DNA of 64,000 nucleotides from Mycolicibacter hiberniae (GCF_010729485.1 NZ_AP022609.1:3782001-3846000), one strand, 5' to 3'; shown: positions 1-9,800, numbered from the stretch's first letter. Numbers and translations are program-made. Notes: a model not told the origin generated them from the sequence alone.

Positions 1-964
1 GTGCTTTGGCGCGGATCTCCATCATGGTCAGGTTCGGTGAGTCGTCGATATACAGTGGCGCCTCGCTGATTTCGCTCATCCGGCGCGCCAACCGCGTCCA
101 GTCGTCATCGCTCATCCGACCCGAGCGCATGTCGGCGAGTTTGATCTTGGCCTCCGCCGACAGCAACCGCATCACGATCTCGGTCTTGCTCATTTCCAGC
201 GAGAAGATGACGCTGGCCATCCGATTCTTGATCGAGCAAGACCGCATAAAATCTAGTCCCAGAGTCGATTTCCCCATACCCGGCCTCGCCGCCACCACGA
301 TCATCTGGCCCGGGTGCAGCCCGTTCGTCACCTCGTCGAGGTCGGTGAAGCCGGTCGGCACACCCCGGGCGACCCCGCCGTGCGAGGCGATCGCGTCGAT
401 CTCGTCCATGGTGGGTTGCAGCAGGTCTTCCAGAGGCACGAAGTCCTCGGAGAGGCGGCGGTCAGCCACCTCATAGATCTCGGCCTGGGCGCGGTCGACG
501 ATCTCGGCCACATCGGCGCCCTCGGCGCCCGCGTAGCCGTACTGCACCACCCGGGTCCCGGCCTCAACGAGCCGGCGCAGCAGCGCCTTCTCCGAGACGA
601 TCGTGGCGTAGTAGCCGGCGTTGGCCGCCGTGGGCACCGTGGAGATCAGGGTGTGCAGATACGGGGCGCCGCCCACCCGGCGCAGCAGGCCGCGGCGGTC
701 GAGCTCGGCGGCCACGGTCACCGCGTCGGCCGGCTCACCGCGCCCGTAGAGGTCCAGAATGGCGTCGTAGATGTTCTGGTGCACCGGGCGGTAGAAGTCG
801 CTGGGCCGCAGCCGCTCCAGCACGTCGGCGATGGCGTCCTTGCTCAGCAGCATGCCGCCGAGCACCGACTGCTCTGCGGCAAGATCCTGGGGCGGCTGAC
901 GGCCGACGTCCTCGCGTGGTGGCTCCTCAAGCTCAGAATGACCACGGTCGTCGACTACCGCCAT
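1..964 (-). CDS. dnaB: Replicative DNA helicase DnaB (5' part, runs off window start)
   Basis: Hexameric ATP-driven helicase of the replication fork. About 321 codons are visible: the N-terminal all-alpha domain that docks primase (residues about 20-125), the linker, and the start of the RecA-like domain with the Walker A motif ARPGMGKST near residues 222-231. The C-terminal half lies beyond base 1. The ATG at 962-964 is preceded by a strong GGAGGAGGTG ribosome site. Several mycobacterial DnaB proteins carry inteins, one known insertion point being the P-loop; here the P-loop is uninterrupted, but later intein sites cannot be judged. It follows rpsF-ssb-rpsR-rplI in the same direction after a 510-base gap, so it probably has its own promoter. 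Confidence 0.96.
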   Translation of the reverse strand, partial: MAVVDDRGHSELEEPPREDVGRQPPQDLAAEQSVLGGMLLSKDAIADVLERLRPSDFYRPVHQNIYDAILDLYGRGEPADAVTVAAELDRRGLLRRVGGAPYLHTLISTVPTAANAGYYATIVSEKALLRRLVEAGTRVVQYGYAGAEGADVAEIVDRAQAEIYEVADRRLSEDFVPLEDLLQPTMDEIDAIASHGGVARGVPTGFTDLDEVTNGLHPGQMIVVAARPGMGKSTLGLDFMRSCSIKNRMASVIFSLEMSKTEIVMRLLSAEAKIKLADMRSGRMSDDDWTRLARRMSEISEAPLYIDDSPNLTMMEIRAKA

Positions 965-1100
965 GCGCCGCACCTCCTCCACTGGCACGATCGAACGCCG
1001 ATTCGACGTTGACGCCCCGAAAGTATCCGTGGGCACCGACACCCCCGATGTCCCCTGCCGCGTTGACGGTAGGCGTTGCTGGCGGCCCTACCAAACGAGG

Positions 1101-1177
1101 TTGTTCACAAAGGTGTGGATCAAGTGTGCACACCCGTGCGCCATTTGTTTGGGATGGTGGGGAAGACTTGTGGATGG
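1101..1177. promoter_or_regulatory. DnaA-box-like nonamers upstream of dnaB
   Basis: TTGTTCACA at 1101-1109 (plus), TGATCCACA at 1114-1122 (minus) and CCATCCACA at 1169-1177 (minus) differ by one, one and two bases from the mycobacterial DnaA box TT(A/G)TCCACA. They lie about 140-215 bases upstream of the dnaB start. DnaA control of dnaB is an inference. Confidence 0.35.
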
Positions 1178-1398
1178 CGGTTGTAATGTCGGTTATCTCC
1201 GCAGGTGGAAACGGTAAGGGCGGGCGTGTTGCTTGTGGAAGACAATCTCTCCGGCGTGTCGCCGTAGGTTGCCGCCTTGGGCGTGTTGCATTGCCGGCAG
1301 GTAGACGCGATTCCACAACAATGTAAGCGGCCCTGCTGGGCTGGCGCGGCGAAAAGTTAGCCAGAACTAACGGCGTGGACCGGTTTTGGACACAGCGA

Positions 1399-1435
1399 AG
1401 CCCCGGCTGCGCCGCTGGGTGGCGCTGCCGGGGCT
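1399..1435 (-). terminator. Hairpin after rplI, likely terminator
   Basis: Arms AGCCCCGGC (1399-1407) and GCCGGGGCT (1427-1435) are perfectly complementary and enclose a second 5-bp stem, GCGCC/GGCGC. It lies 17 bases past the rplI stop. There is no U-run, as is usual for mycobacterial (I-shaped) terminators. Confidence 0.65.
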
Positions 1436-1451
1436 GCTGCGTTGATGCCTC

Positions 1452-1910
1452 TTAGTCCGCCGCGGAGACGTCCAGGGTGAGGTCGACATCGACCTCGGAG
1501 TGCAGGTGCACCGACACCGCGTGGCTGCCGACCGCCTTGATGTGCGCCTTGGGCAACCGGACGATGCGCCGGTCGAGGTTCGGCCCACCGGCCTTCTTGA
1601 TCGCGGCCACCACGTCGCCGGAGGTCACCGAGCCGAACAGCTTGCCCGAGTCGCCGGCGGTCTTGGCGGGCAGGTTGATCGTGCCCAGCGCCTGCAGCTC
1701 TTCCTTGAGCTCCTTGGCGTGGTCCAGGTCGCGCACCTGCTTGGTCTCGCGGGCCCGCCGGATGTCGTCGGCCTGCTTCTGCGCGCCACGCGTGGCGACA
1801 ATGGCCAGCCCGCGCGGGAGCAGGTAGTTGCGGCCATATCCGTCCTTGACTTCGACGGTGTCTCCGGCCGCCCCGAGGTGATCCACCTCAGCGGTCAAAA
1901 TCAGCTTCAT
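1452..1910 (-). CDS. rplI: 50S ribosomal protein L9
   Basis: 152 residues, typical length. It binds 23S rRNA at the base of the L1 stalk. The N-terminal domain begins [13 protein letters not shown] and carries the family signature with [11 protein letters not shown] at about residues 25-35; a long charged central helix (about 45-80) links to the C-terminal domain. Last gene of the rpsF-ssb-rpsR-rplI operon, 28 bases after rpsR and followed by a strong hairpin. Nothing unusual. Confidence 0.97.
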   Translation of the reverse strand: MKLILTAEVDHLGAAGDTVEVKDGYGRNYLLPRGLAIVATRGAQKQADDIRRARETKQVRDLDHAKELKEELQALGTINLPAKTAGDSGKLFGSVTSGDVVAAIKKAGGPNLDRRIVRLPKAHIKAVGSHAVSVHLHSEVDVDLTLDVSAAD

Positions 1911-1938
1911 CGTTTCGTACTTCCTCGGATTTGGCCGG

Positions 1939-2193
1939 CTACCGCGCCGACGACGTGAAGGGCAGCAACGCGACCTCGCGGGCGTTCTTGACCGCCAGCG
2001 CGACGTCGCGCTGGTGCTGAACGCAGTTGCCGGTCACCCGGCGGGCGCGGATCTTGCCCCGCTCACTGATGTAGGTGCGCAGCAGCGAGGTGTCCTTGTA
2101 GTCGATCACCTGCTTCTTGTTCGAGCAGAATGCGCACTTGCGGGTCTTGATCGGCTTCTCGGGCGCCGGACGCCGCTTGTTGGTTTTGGCCAT
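1939..2193 (-). CDS. rpsR: 30S ribosomal protein S18, zinc-binding (C+) form
   Basis: 84 residues. It pairs with S6 on the platform of the 30S subunit. The sequence keeps a CAFC pair (about residues 20-23) and a later CVQH, giving the cysteine/histidine ligand set of the zinc-containing form. Mycobacteria often carry a second, cysteine-free rpsR elsewhere that is induced on zinc starvation (family knowledge); this copy is the zinc-replete one, in the usual place between ssb and rplI. Confidence 0.96.
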   Translation of the reverse strand: MAKTNKRRPAPEKPIKTRKCAFCSNKKQVIDYKDTSLLRTYISERGKIRARRVTGNCVQHQRDVALAVKNAREVALLPFTSSAR

Positions 2194-2226
2194 CTACCTA
2201 TCTCTTTCGTGCTGTGGTTCGTTTGT

Positions 2227-2736
2227 CTAGAAGGGCGGCTCGTCGTCGGCGCCACCGAAGGAGCCGGACGCCGGAGCACTGCCCCACGGGTCTTCCGCGG
2301 GCGGGCCGGACGGACCGGCCGCGGCAGCCATGCCGCCGCCCGCGCCGAAGCCGCCCCCGCCGCCGCCGCGGCTGACCTTGTTGATCTTGGCGGTGGCGTA
2401 CCGCAACGAGGGGCCGACTTCATCGACCTCGACCTCGTAGACGGTGCGCTTCTCGCCCTCGCGGGTCTCGAAGGACCGCTGCCGCAACCGCCCGGTGACG
2501 ATCACCCGCGAACCGCGGGTGAGGCTCTCAGCCACGTTCTCAGCAGCCTCGCGCCAGATGTTGCACCGCAGGAACAGCGCGTCGCCGTCCTTCCACTCAC
2601 CGCTCTGCCGGTCAAAGACCCGCGGTGTGGACGCCACCGTGAAGTTGGCGACGGCCGCCCCCGAAGGGGTGAACCGCAGATCCGGGTCCGCGGTCAGGTT
2701 TCCGACGACGGTGATCGTGGTGTCACCTACAGCCAC
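2227..2736 (-). CDS. ssb: Single-stranded DNA-binding protein
   Basis: 169 residues. An OB-fold of about 110 residues starts [14 protein letters not shown], followed by a Gly/Ala/Pro-rich flexible linker and the acidic tip DDEPPF that recruits partner proteins (replication and repair). Encoded between rpsF and rpsR in the same direction, as in most bacteria. Start ATG at 2734-2736 with a GGAGGGCCC site just upstream. Confidence 0.97.
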   Translation of the reverse strand: MAVGDTTITVVGNLTADPDLRFTPSGAAVANFTVASTPRVFDRQSGEWKDGDALFLRCNIWREAAENVAESLTRGSRVIVTGRLRQRSFETREGEKRTVYEVEVDEVGPSLRYATAKINKVSRGGGGGGFGAGGGMAAAAGPSGPPAEDPWGSAPASGSFGGADDEPPF

Positions 2737-2816
2737 GGGGCCCTCCTAGGATCGGTGTCAGCGCTGGATGATGCTGTATTCGCAGCATGAGCCTACGCAA
2801 CGGCTGCGACAGTCGC

Positions 2817-3107
2817 CTACGACTTGTCGGTGCGCATCACCTTGGTGCGAAGCACCGACTCGTTCAGGCTGAGCTGACGGTCGAGCTCGGACACCGTGGC
2901 CGGCGCGGCCTTGACGTCGATGACCGCGTAGATGCCCTCGGCATGCTTGGCGATTTCGTAGGCCAGGCGGCGCTTGCCCCAGATGTCGACCTTGTCGACC
3001 GTTCCGCCGTCCTTGCGGATCACGTTCAAGAACGTTTCCAGGGACGGGGCAACGGTGCGCTCGTCGAGAGTGGGGTCAAGGATGACCATGATTTCGTATG
3101 GACGCAT
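2817..3107 (-). CDS. rpsF: 30S ribosomal protein S6
   Basis: 96 residues, starting [16 protein letters not shown], the canonical S6 opening, with the ferredoxin-like fold; no C-terminal extension. First gene of the operon, with a strong AGGAGGTGATGAGG ribosome site before the ATG. S6 and S18 form a heterodimer that in many bacteria also binds the rpsF leader; see the leader feature. Confidence 0.97.
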   Translation of the reverse strand: MRPYEIMVILDPTLDERTVAPSLETFLNVIRKDGGTVDKVDIWGKRRLAYEIAKHAEGIYAVIDVKAAPATVSELDRQLSLNESVLRTKVMRTDKS

Positions 3108-3196
3108 GGGAACCTCATCACCTCCTATGGTCGTAGTGCGGCCGTGGATGTGACCACGGCAGGAGGGTCGCCTGCGTCGGCAACCCGGCTAGGTTA
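3108..3196 (-). promoter_or_regulatory. rpsF operon promoter and leader with hairpin
   Basis: On the minus strand a TAACCT -10 box (3191-3196) precedes a leader of roughly 75 nt. The leader contains a perfect 7-bp hairpin (GCCGTGG/CCACGGC, 3141-3160, 6-nt loop) and then the ribosome site. Leaders at this place in other bacteria bind the S6:S18 dimer through a CCG-containing stem. A CCG is at the stem base here, but the match to that motif is not proven. Confidence 0.45.
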
Positions 3197-3277
3197 CCGG
3201 ACTACCCGCGCTGCGGCGAAATTCCGGTTCCGGGACCGCCCGGCCACCGATACCCGGCACATGTCGCACTGTGACGG

Positions 3278-3290
3278 TAGCCTCACCGCC
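3278..3290 (+). promoter_or_regulatory. Leaderless promoter of the fadD23-like gene
   Basis: TAGCCT at 3278-3283 is a TANNNT -10 box exactly 7 bases before the ATG at 3291, so transcription would begin at the start codon. No ribosome site is visible, which fits leaderless translation and supports this start. Confidence 0.55.
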
Positions 3291-5030
3291 ATGTCTGATG
3301 TGTCGCTATTAACTTTGTTGCGCGAGCGCGCATTCCTCTCCCCCGATGACCCCGCTTACACCTACACCGATTACGAGCAGGACTGGGAAGGGATCGCGGA
3401 GACGCTGTCCTGGTCACAGATCTATCGGCGTGCCCTCAATGTGGCCCGCGAACTCAAGCAGCACGGCTCTGCCGGGGACCGGGCCGTCATCCTCGCCCCC
3501 CAGGGCCTGGGCTACGTCGCGGCCTTCCTCGGCGCCATCCAGGCGGGATTCATCGCGGTGCCCCTGCCGGTGCCGCATCCCGGCGCACATGATGAGCGGG
3601 TCAGCGCCGTGCTCACCGACACCGCGCCGGCCGTCGTCCTGACCACGTCCGGGGCCGAAGATCTGGTCGCCGAGTATGTGCGCGAATCCGGGGCTGAAGC
3701 CACGGCAACCGTCGTCGCTGTCGACGCGTTGGACCTGGACGCCGGCGTGGCCATGGGTGATCCACCTGTGGACTCCGGCGGTGTGGCGTATCTGCAGTAC
3801 ACCTCGGGCTCGACGCGGCTTCCTGCCGGCGTGATGGTTACGCACCGCAACCTTCAGGTGAACTTCCGGCAGTTCATGGCGGGCTACTTCCCGGAGTTCA
3901 ACGGGGTGGCGCCGCCCGACACCACGATCGTGTCGTGGCTGCCCTTCTACCACGATCTGGGCTTGATCCTGGGCATCATCGCACCGGTCCTCGGTGGCTA
4001 CCGTTGCGAGCTGACCAGCCCCGTGGCATTCCTGCAGCGTCCAGCGCGCTGGATCCAAGCAATGGCCAGTCACCCCCGGGCATTTTCGGCGGCGCCGAAC
4101 TTCGCCTTCGAACTGGCGGTGCGAAAGACCACTGAAGAGGACCTGGCCGGCCGCGACCTGGGTGACGTGCTGGGCATCGTCAGCGGCAGCGAACGCGTCC
4201 ACCCCGCGACTTTGGAGCGCTTCCTCAACCGATTCGCCCCCTATAACTTCCGTGCCCGGGCTCTGCACCCCGCGTACGGGCTGGCCGAGGCCACGTTGTA
4301 CGTCGCCACCCTCGACGTGGAGAGCCCGCCGCAGACGGTCTACTTCGAGTCGGAGAAGTTGACGCGCGGCAGTGCGCAGCGGTCGGACACAGAAGAGGGC
4401 ACGCCGCTGCTCACCTACGGTGTCCCGAAGTCGCCGGCGGTGCGCATCGTGAACCCCGACACGTGCACCGAATGCGCGGTGGGAACTGTCGGTGAGATCT
4501 GGACCGCCGGTGCCAATGTCGCTGCCGGCTACTGGAACAAACCGGAACAGACCCAGGAGGTGTTCGCGGCGACACTGATCCGGGCGTCCGAAGGCACCCC
4601 GAACGGCCCGTGGCTCAGAACCGGCGACCTCGGATTCATCTCCGAGGGTGAGCTGTTCATCGTCGGCCGCATGAAAGATCTGCTGATCATCCGCGGGCGC
4701 AACCACTACCCCGAGGACATCGAAGCCACCCTTCAAGAGATCAGCGGGGGTCGCGTCGCGGCCATCGCGGTTCCGGTCAACGAGGACGAGGCCCTGGTCA
4801 CCATCATCGAAGTGCGGGATCGAGGCGAATCCCCCGAGGACACCGCGAAGCGGCTCGCAGTCCTGAAAGACGATGTGCAGGCGGCGATCTCCCAGGCCCA
4901 CGGGGTGGCCGTCGCTGACGTTGTGCTGGTGGGGCCGGGATCGATTCCCATCACCACCAGCGGCAAAGTTCGCCGGGCGGCCTGCGTCGAGCAGTACCAG
5001 AGCCAGGAGTTCACCCGGATTGACCGCTGA
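3291..5030 (+). CDS. fadD23: Long-chain fatty acid-AMP ligase, FadD23-like
   Basis: 579 residues. Activates a long-chain fatty acid as acyl-AMP and hands it to the partner PKS (FAAL class). Visible motifs: the ATP-binding YTSGSTRLPAG (about residues 170-180), the WLPFYHD block, YGLAEATLYVA, TGDLGF, GRMKDLLIIRGRNHYPEDIE and the catalytic-lysine end TTSGKVRR. Sequence resemblance to FadD23 of sulfolipid/TPP loci is strong. The frame stays open far upstream (to 2787), but that part is antisense to rpsF; the ATG at 3291 has a leaderless promoter and matches family N-termini. Start of the glycolipid cluster; GAP-like gene 33 bases downstream. Confidence 0.92.
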   Translation: MSDVSLLTLLRERAFLSPDDPAYTYTDYEQDWEGIAETLSWSQIYRRALNVARELKQHGSAGDRAVILAPQGLGYVAAFLGAIQAGFIAVPLPVPHPGAHDERVSAVLTDTAPAVVLTTSGAEDLVAEYVRESGAEATATVVAVDALDLDAGVAMGDPPVDSGGVAYLQYTSGSTRLPAGVMVTHRNLQVNFRQFMAGYFPEFNGVAPPDTTIVSWLPFYHDLGLILGIIAPVLGGYRCELTSPVAFLQRPARWIQAMASHPRAFSAAPNFAFELAVRKTTEEDLAGRDLGDVLGIVSGSERVHPATLERFLNRFAPYNFRARALHPAYGLAEATLYVATLDVESPPQTVYFESEKLTRGSAQRSDTEEGTPLLTYGVPKSPAVRIVNPDTCTECAVGTVGEIWTAGANVAAGYWNKPEQTQEVFAATLIRASEGTPNGPWLRTGDLGFISEGELFIVGRMKDLLIIRGRNHYPEDIEATLQEISGGRVAAIAVPVNEDEALVTIIEVRDRGESPEDTAKRLAVLKDDVQAAISQAHGVAVADVVLVGPGSIPITTSGKVRRAACVEQYQSQEFTRIDR

Positions 5031-5063
5031 GCAGGCCGCGGCCCCGCGCGACGACGTCGCCGC

Positions 5064-5741
5064 ATGTGGATAGCCCTGCTGGTGATGGCGGCTGCCACCA
5101 GCGTTGAGCCGGTTCGCATCGGTTTGACGCTGCTGATGCTGAACCGGCCCAGGCCGGTACTGCAGCTGATGGCGTTCCTGTGCGGCGGCTTCGTCATGGG
5201 GACAACCGGCGGTCTGGTGGTGTTGTTCGTCCTGTCGCCCTCGGTGACGGAGTCGTCTGGGCTGACCTTGCCGCGGGTTCAGATCGTCATCGGCGCGCTG
5301 GCGCTGCTGACAGCCGCGGTTCTGCTCGCCAGAGTGTTGGCCGGCCGACCGCGCGAGATGCGGCCGGTTCGTTCCGATGCTGCCCCGGTCGGATTCTCCG
5401 CTCGGGCACAGCGATTGCTCAAAGGTCGGTCGCTGTGGGTGGCGGGAGCAGCCGGTTTGGGTATCGCGCTGCCGTCGGTGGACTATCTGGCCGCGTTGGC
5501 GATCATCGTCGCCTCGGGTGCCGCCACCGGCACGAAGATCGCCGCGCTGCTGACGTTCAATGTGTTGGCGTTTGCGCTCGTGGAGATTCCGCTGCTGGCC
5601 TACCTGGTGGCTCCGGACGCCACCCGCGGGTTCATGGCGGCGCTGCACAGGTGGGGTCGGCAACGTCGGCCAGGTCAGGTGGCCGCGCTGCTGGCCGCCG
5701 TGGGTGGTGTCTTATGCACTGCCGGTGTTCTAGGTCTGTGA
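5064..5741 (+). CDS. GAP/Sap-family glycolipid transport membrane protein
   Basis: 225 residues, about six hydrophobic segments in two groups of three separated by a charged loop (about residues 95-125). The start MWIALLVMAAATSVEPVRIG and overall plan fit the GAP (GPL-addressing protein)/Sap (sulfolipid addressing) family. Such proteins are small integral membrane partners needed for surface delivery of mycobacterial glycolipids; their mechanism is not established. It lies between the FAAL and the PE-PPE hydrolase, in the same direction, as expected for a TPP locus. Confidence 0.85.
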   Translation: MWIALLVMAAATSVEPVRIGLTLLMLNRPRPVLQLMAFLCGGFVMGTTGGLVVLFVLSPSVTESSGLTLPRVQIVIGALALLTAAVLLARVLAGRPREMRPVRSDAAPVGFSARAQRLLKGRSLWVAGAAGLGIALPSVDYLAALAIIVASGAATGTKIAALLTFNVLAFALVEIPLLAYLVAPDATRGFMAALHRWGRQRRPGQVAALLAAVGGVLCTAGVLGL

Positions 5742-5793
5742 GAAGGTGGACGTCGGGTCTGTCAGAGGGCCTGCACGGCTGAAGGGGTTAGCG

Positions 5794-6885
5794 ATGAAAC
5801 GACTGGTCGCCGGAGCGCTCGCCGTGTGGCTTGCCGGTTCGGCTGGTGGGTTGGGCTGCGGTGTCGCGACCGCGGCACCGGACCTGCCCACCGACACCCC
5901 GTGGACAGCGCCGACTCCGACGCCGCCACCGGTGGGCGATGCGTCGAATGTCGACGTCGTCTACGCCGTCGGCGGTGCCCGGCCGCCCGGCATACCGTGG
6001 GCGGACTACACCCGGCGCGCCGGTTCCGGCTATTTCCCGAACAAGAAGCGGGAAATCATCGACTACCCCGCGGGTGCCATGTTCCGGTGGGTGCCCACCA
6101 TGTTCGCTCCCGACGCCAAGCGCGACAACATGACCGTAGCCGCCGCGGTCGACGCCGCCACCGACAGCCTTCACGCCGTGATTCGCCGTGGGTCCGAGCC
6201 GGCCAGTGTCATCGGTTTGTCGCAGGGCACCATGGCGCTGGATAAGGAACAGGTCCGACTGGCCAATGACCCCGCAGCGCCGCCGCCCCACATGTTGCAG
6301 TTCACGACAATCGGCTCACCCATGGGAAAGCACGCCTTCGGGGCGAGCTTTCTTTCCGGTCTCTTCCCGCCGGGTAGCCGCCTGCCCCTTGACGACTACG
6401 TCATGCCCCCCGAGGTCGACAGCCAATACGACACCAATCGCATAGTCGCCGCTTACGACGGCATGGCCGACTTCCCCGACCGGCCGGACAATCTATGGTC
6501 GGTCACCAACGCCCTTCTCGGAGCGGCGATCGTGCACACACCGTCCGCATTCACCACTCCCGCGGATGTGCCGCCCCAGAACATCCGGTCCACCATCAAT
6601 TCCCGCGGCGCCACAACAACGACGTACCTGATCCCCATCAATCACCTGCCGTTGACGCTGCCGCTGCGCTTCCTGGGTATGCCCGACGACGTGGTGGATC
6701 AGCTCGACGCCTTCCTGCAGCCACAGATCGACGCGGGGTATTCCCGCAACGACAACCCTGCCACCAGGCCGATTTCCGTCTCCCCGGCCGGCATGGATGT
6801 GGTGGAGGTGCTGGGACCGGAGACCAGCAGCGCCATCGATGACACCGTCGGCAAACTTCGCAACTTCTTCGGGTTCGCCGGCTGA
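5794..6885 (+). CDS. Secreted PE-PPE-domain hydrolase/acyltransferase of the TPP locus
   Basis: 363 residues. A signal peptide (MKRLVAGALAVWLAGSAGG, cleavage near ATAAP at residues 27-31) leads a Pro-rich stretch and then a serine-hydrolase domain of the PE-PPE (PF08237) type, with nucleophile elbow GLSQG at about residues 150-154. There is no N-terminal PE helix pair: the export signal replaces it. In TPP loci the corresponding Pe protein is reported to carry out the last, extracellular transesterification of diacyltrehalose to polyphleate. ATG at 5794 chosen for the signal peptide and the GAAGGGG site upstream. It ends 9 bases from convergent mmpL10. Confidence 0.87.
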   Translation: MKRLVAGALAVWLAGSAGGLGCGVATAAPDLPTDTPWTAPTPTPPPVGDASNVDVVYAVGGARPPGIPWADYTRRAGSGYFPNKKREIIDYPAGAMFRWVPTMFAPDAKRDNMTVAAAVDAATDSLHAVIRRGSEPASVIGLSQGTMALDKEQVRLANDPAAPPPHMLQFTTIGSPMGKHAFGASFLSGLFPPGSRLPLDDYVMPPEVDSQYDTNRIVAAYDGMADFPDRPDNLWSVTNALLGAAIVHTPSAFTTPADVPPQNIRSTINSRGATTTTYLIPINHLPLTLPLRFLGMPDDVVDQLDAFLQPQIDAGYSRNDNPATRPISVSPAGMDVVEVLGPETSSAIDDTVGKLRNFFGFAG

Positions 6886-6894
6886 CCCATCGGG

Positions 6895-9800
6895 TCAGTC
6901 GTCGGTGACCGTCTCGATCGCCCGGCCGCCGGCGGCTGCGCGTTTCGGAGCGTCGGGCCGGGGCTGCAGCCACGGACGCGCGGGCCACCAATTGGCCCGG
7001 CCCAGCAGCGCGGCCGCGGCGGGCACGGTGATACTGCGCACCACAAAGGTGTCGACCAGGATGCCGGCGCCGATCACGAAGCCGCCCTGCACCACAGCCC
7101 CCACACTGGCGAACAGCAGTCCGAACATGGCGGAGGCGAAGATGAGGCCCGCTGCGGTGATCACCGCACCGGTGGACCCGACCGTGCGGATAACGCTGGT
7201 TCGCACGCCCAGCGGCGATTCTTCGCGCAATCGAGATGCCAGCAACATGTTGTAGTCGGCGCCTACCGCCACCAGCACCACAAATGCCAAACCCGGCACG
7301 CTCCAATGCAACTGCTGACCCAGCATGACCTGGAAGACCAGGACGCCGAGCCCGATCGCCGACAGGTACGAGATGATCACCGAACCCACCAGGTAGATCG
7401 GGGCGACAACCGCTCGCAGCAGGGCGGTCAGGATCAGCAGCACCACCAGGGTCGTCAGGACGACGATGAGCCGAATGTCCCGCTCGTAGTAGTCGCGGAT
7501 GTCCCGCAGCGTGACCGGGTATCCGGAGATCGATATCGAGGCGTCGGCGAGGATGGTGTTGGGCTGCGCCGCTTGGGCGGTGGCAAGGATGGCGTTGACC
7601 TGGTCCATGGCTTTGGTGCTGAATGGATCTTCATCGGTTTGGATGAAGTACCGCACCGAATGGCCGTCGGCCGAGACGAAGGTGTGCGCCAGCTTCTTGA
7701 AATCCTCGGTGGCCAGAACCTGTTGTGGCACATTGAACCCCGCCATCGACGGCTGGGACGCGTCGTGGCCCATCGTCATGAGAAACGCCGACGCGGTGTC
7801 TAGTCCCAGGCCCAATTCCTTGGTCTGGTCGACGAGGAGTTGCACCCCGTCGGCCACCTGGCGCCCAGCGACAGCGAGGTCGTTGGTGCCGTTCTGCATC
7901 TCAATGATCTTCCGTTGCACCCTGCGCGGATTGTCGAATCCCAGCGCATGCAGGGACTGCGCGGCCGACTGCAGGGAGCGGCTCAGCCCGTTGACCGCCG
8001 ACGACACCGTCTGCGAGGGCTGCGCCGATTGCAACTGCCGAAACAGCGACGAGATTTCATCAAGGGTGCCTGCGGCACGGGCGTTTTGCAACTTGTGGAA
8101 CTCGGCCCGCGCAGTCCCGCAGATCGGGTTGGCATCGCACGTCGGGCTGGCGTCGAGGGACTCGGTGACGGGATCGACCCAGTCGAAGCTGGACGCGAGT
8201 CCGCCGAAGCTCATCTGCAGAGCATCGCCGAGCGCGCGGATGCTGTTGACCAGCCTTGCGGCCTGGTCGATTTCACCGAAGGTCTTGTTTCCACCGAACT
8301 GATTCTGCAGGTACGCCAATGCGTCGACCAGACTGCGCACGCTGGCTATGGACTGGCTGACTTGAGCGTGTAGATCTCCGAGGCCGTTTGCCAGCTTCCG
8401 GGCACCGGTGGACAGCCGGTTGAGGTCAGCATCGCGGCCGGCGATCAGGCCGGCTGCGTCGCCCAACTGATCGCCGACTTCGCCGGCTTGGTAGGTCGCT
8501 CGGGCCTCCTCGAGTGACTCACCTCGGGGCCGGGTGACACCGCGGACCGCGGCGATACCGGGGATCTGGCTGATCCGATATGCCATCTGCTCCATGTCGG
8601 CAAGCGCCCACGGAGTGCGTAAGTCGTGGGGAGACTGCACCAGCAGGTATTCGGGGATCGTTTGGTTGACCGGGAAGTGCCGGTCCAAAGCGGCGTACCC
8701 CACCGAGCTGTCGACGGAATCCGGCAGTTGTTTGCGGTCGTCGTAGTTGAACCGAATCAGCCCTGCGCCGCCGGCCAGAGCCAGCAACAGGGCCAGACTC
8801 CCGGTCAGATACGCCTTGGGCCGCCGAACGATTCGCACCCCGGTCCGGCGCCAGAGTCGCGCGGCGCGTTCGGGGCGCGGCGCCACCCATCCGCGCGGCC
8901 CAGCCACCACCAGGATGGCAGGCAGCAGGGTGATGGCCGCAAGGAAAGCCACCGCGATCCCGATCGCCAGGACCGGGCCGGTGGTGGCGAACACCCCCAG
9001 TTTGGCGAAGCCCATTCCCAGTAGGGTGACGGCCACAGTCGCTGCGGACGCGGCGATCACCTTGCCGATCGACGTCAGGGCCCGCCGCACCGCCTGCTGA
9101 TTGTCTTCGGCCGTGCCCACCCCCATCCGGACGTAGTCGTGATAGCGGCTGACCAGGAAGACGACGTAATCGGTTCCCACGCCGGCGATCAACGCACTGA
9201 GTAGCACGATGGCCTGGTTTGAGACGGCCATTCCGGTACCCAGTGAGACCGCGGCGACCACCGCCTGCGCGGTCACCAACGACGCACCGATGGTGATCAG
9301 CGGCAGCACCATGGTGACCGGATTGCGGTAGATGACCGCCAGAATGATCAGCAGCAAGACCGCGATCGCGGACTCGATCGCCAGGCGATCCCGCGCCCCG
9401 GCATCGGTCAGGTCGGCGACGGTGGCCGCCGGGCCGGTGACGTCAGCGGTCAGGGTCGATCCGGCAACGGTCTGCTTGACGATGTCGGCGACTCGTAGGT
9501 ATGCCGCGTAGGACTCGGGCGTGCCCAAGTCGCCGGCCAGCCCGACCGGCAGGATCCATGCTTGGCCGTCGCTGCTGGCGAGCACCTCCCGCAGCGCCGG
9601 AGTGGTGTGCAGGTCCTGCAGCATCACCACGTGTTCGGTGTCCAGACGCAGCCGGTCCACCAGCGTGCGGTAGACCTCTTCATCGGCGGGACTCAGGCCC
9701 TGCTCGTCGCTGAGCAGCACCGTCAGCACATTTTCCGAGCCGTCCTCATCGAAGGCGGCGGAGATCTCCGCCGAGGCCGAGACGGACGGGGCGTCGGCGG

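Larger units (their letters stand above)
965..1451. other. Gene-free gap between rplI and dnaB
   Basis: No convincing gene is seen. Open frames on either strand here have low-complexity, shadow-like translations. The M. tuberculosis counterpart, as I recall, carries a small gene (Rv0057) here; nothing like it is recognisable. The gap contains the rplI-side hairpin at 1399-1435 and DnaA-box-like nonamers at 1101-1177, and it must hold the dnaB promoter. Confidence 0.6.

Noticed and set aside
916..1326. Open frames in the dnaB-rplI gap as a possible small gene
   Set aside because: No ribosome site, no hydrophobic or conserved pattern, and both strands are equally open; treated as non-coding.
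2787..3290. 504-base N-terminal extension of the fadD23-like frame
   Set aside because: It is antisense to rpsF and its leader, is unlike FAAL sequences, and the ATG at 3291 has a -10 box 7 bases upstream.
3414..5663. 749-codon open frame on minus opposite fadD23 and GAP
   Set aside because: Its translation is rich in R, G, H, Q and D without any fold-like pattern and mirrors third-position GC of the plus genes; a shadow frame.
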